The notes below the pieces were generated by a model. It was not told the origin of the DNA, did no database searches, and was given only the letters and a program-made list of their open reading frames with translations. A stretch of 64,000 nucleotides of DNA from Syntrophomonas sp. DTU018 (GTDB lineage Bacteria; Bacillota; Syntrophomonadia; Syntrophomonadales; Syntrophomonadaceae). The position numbers were made by a program, and so were the translations under genes. The stretch's first letter is position 1. Each line of letters begins with the position of its first letter. Below are positions 63,703 through 64,000 of the stretch, one piece after another. Location: the NCBI GenBank assembly GCA_001513155.1, contig LFSR01000035.1, forward strand, positions 26,072-90,071. The letters run 5' to 3'.

Positions 63703-64000
63703 TTATCCTAACAACCGGTTCAGTTCAGGAATGACTTCATGCATATCCGCAGTCAGAATATAATCGGCCATTTGATTGATAGTAGCATTTTCATCGGTAT
63801 TTACCGCCACAATGGTTTTAGCATCCCTGATGCCAACGGTAAACTGAACCTGTCCGGAAATACCGAACAGAAGCGCCAGATCCGGTTTGCATTGCTTGCC
63901 TGACAAACCAATAACCCGGTCTTCAGGCAGCCATTTCTTGTCGGTGGCCACCGGTTTGGAGCAGGCAATAACTCCTCCCAATGATCGAGCCAGGGCTTCT
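63703..64000 (-). CDS. etfA: Electron transfer flavoprotein alpha subunit, partial (N terminus outside window)
   Basis: About 98 C-terminal residues are visible and the frame stays open to the window edge. They form the FAD-binding end of EtfA: ACSKPVATDKKWLPEDRVIGLSGKQCKPDLALLFGISGQVQFTVGI, then KTIVAVNTDENATINQMADYIL and HEVIPELNRLL. EtfAB takes electrons from acyl-CoA dehydrogenases; the gene directly precedes a long acyl-CoA dehydrogenase. An etfB is expected further to the right. Confidence 0.93.
   Translation of the reverse strand, partial: EALARSLGGVIACSKPVATDKKWLPEDRVIGLSGKQCKPDLALLFGISGQVQFTVGIRDAKTIVAVNTDENATINQMADYILTADMHEVIPELNRLLG

Noticed and set aside
62626-63711. A 361-codon plus-strand reading frame
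   Set aside because: It lies fully opposite a long acyl-CoA dehydrogenase with clear catalytic motifs, has no family pattern, and the paralogue at 21929 has similar shadow frames; codon bias explains it.
1-64000. CRISPR array
   Set aside because: No set of regularly spaced identical repeats was seen; the three palindromic repeat copies are tens of kilobases apart.

Overview
The window looks like a chromosomal segment of a spore-forming, strictly anaerobic Firmicute that lives by fatty-acid beta-oxidation, most like the Syntrophomonadaceae. This is an inference from three things. The maf-radC-mreBCD-minCD-spoIVFAB order is the Bacillus/Clostridia order. A membrane-anchored LonB lies beside LonA and ClpXP. 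There are five acyl-CoA dehydrogenases, three thiolases, two CoA transferases, a crotonase, an acyl-CoA ligase and an EtfA. No strain can be named from sequence alone. Many genes appear to start at TTG or GTG behind a strong AGGAGG-type site. Layout: 1-1018 (minus) holds mazEF sitting where the gene for MutS2 breaks off after about 170 codons. 1063-1564 holds a dispersed palindromic repeat and a structured small RNA with its own promoter and terminators. 1579-3020 is spoIVFA-spoIVFB. 3217-4191 is a plus-strand nitronate monooxygenase-like gene that splits the cell-shape cluster. 4299-13943 (minus) is the shape and division cluster: a lipid II polymerase, the Min system, PBP2, MreBCD, RadC, Maf and a DUF4321 protein. 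14068-20489 (minus) carries the redox repressor Rex with a likely self-operator, a low-affinity phosphate transporter with its DUF47 partner, folC and valS. 20867-21838 is a PLP-dependent desulfhydrase or deaminase. 21929-27470 (minus) is a complete-looking beta-oxidation operon (ligase, crotonase, thiolase, long acyl-CoA dehydrogenase). A sigma-54 promoter and two identical-half-site palindromes precede it, and a divergent CBS-PAS-AAA+-Fis activator at 27850 is probably its regulator. 30086-31333 is a SEC-C protein, followed by the convergent engB. 32111-39636 (minus) is the proteostasis block lon, lonB, clpX, clpP, tig. A tRNA-Gly(GCC) follows, then cell-surface and unknown genes: a lipoprotein, a giant SEC-C protein, a TPR membrane protein and an L,D-transpeptidase. 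45886-47572 (minus) is an XRE regulator, acyl-CoA dehydrogenase and ferredoxin operon. 47715-48727 carries rlmH and a GNAT acetyltransferase, then a nested palindromic element. 48943-51545 (minus) pairs an acyl-CoA dehydrogenase with a CoA transferase. 51665-54591 has trmO, a hybrid Phd/HicB-HicA toxin-antitoxin pair with a perfect palindromic operator, and an exported transglutaminase-like protein. 54929-61699 repeats the sigma-54 theme: an activator, then a divergent sigma-54 promoter driving thiolase, CoA transferase, thiolase and acyl-CoA dehydrogenase. 61843-64000 (minus) is a second long acyl-CoA dehydrogenase downstream of an etfA gene that runs off the window. How it works together: two separate fatty-acid or acyl-CoA catabolic operons appear to be switched on by their own sigma-54 activators. 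Further acyl-CoA dehydrogenases, Etf and a ferredoxin would move electrons from acyl-CoA oxidation. Rex would report the NADH/NAD+ state. The most unusual items are the paired sigma-54 circuits, the two SEC-C paralogues of unknown function, the small RNA, the nested palindromic element, and folC, which has no ordinary start codon at its conserved N terminus.
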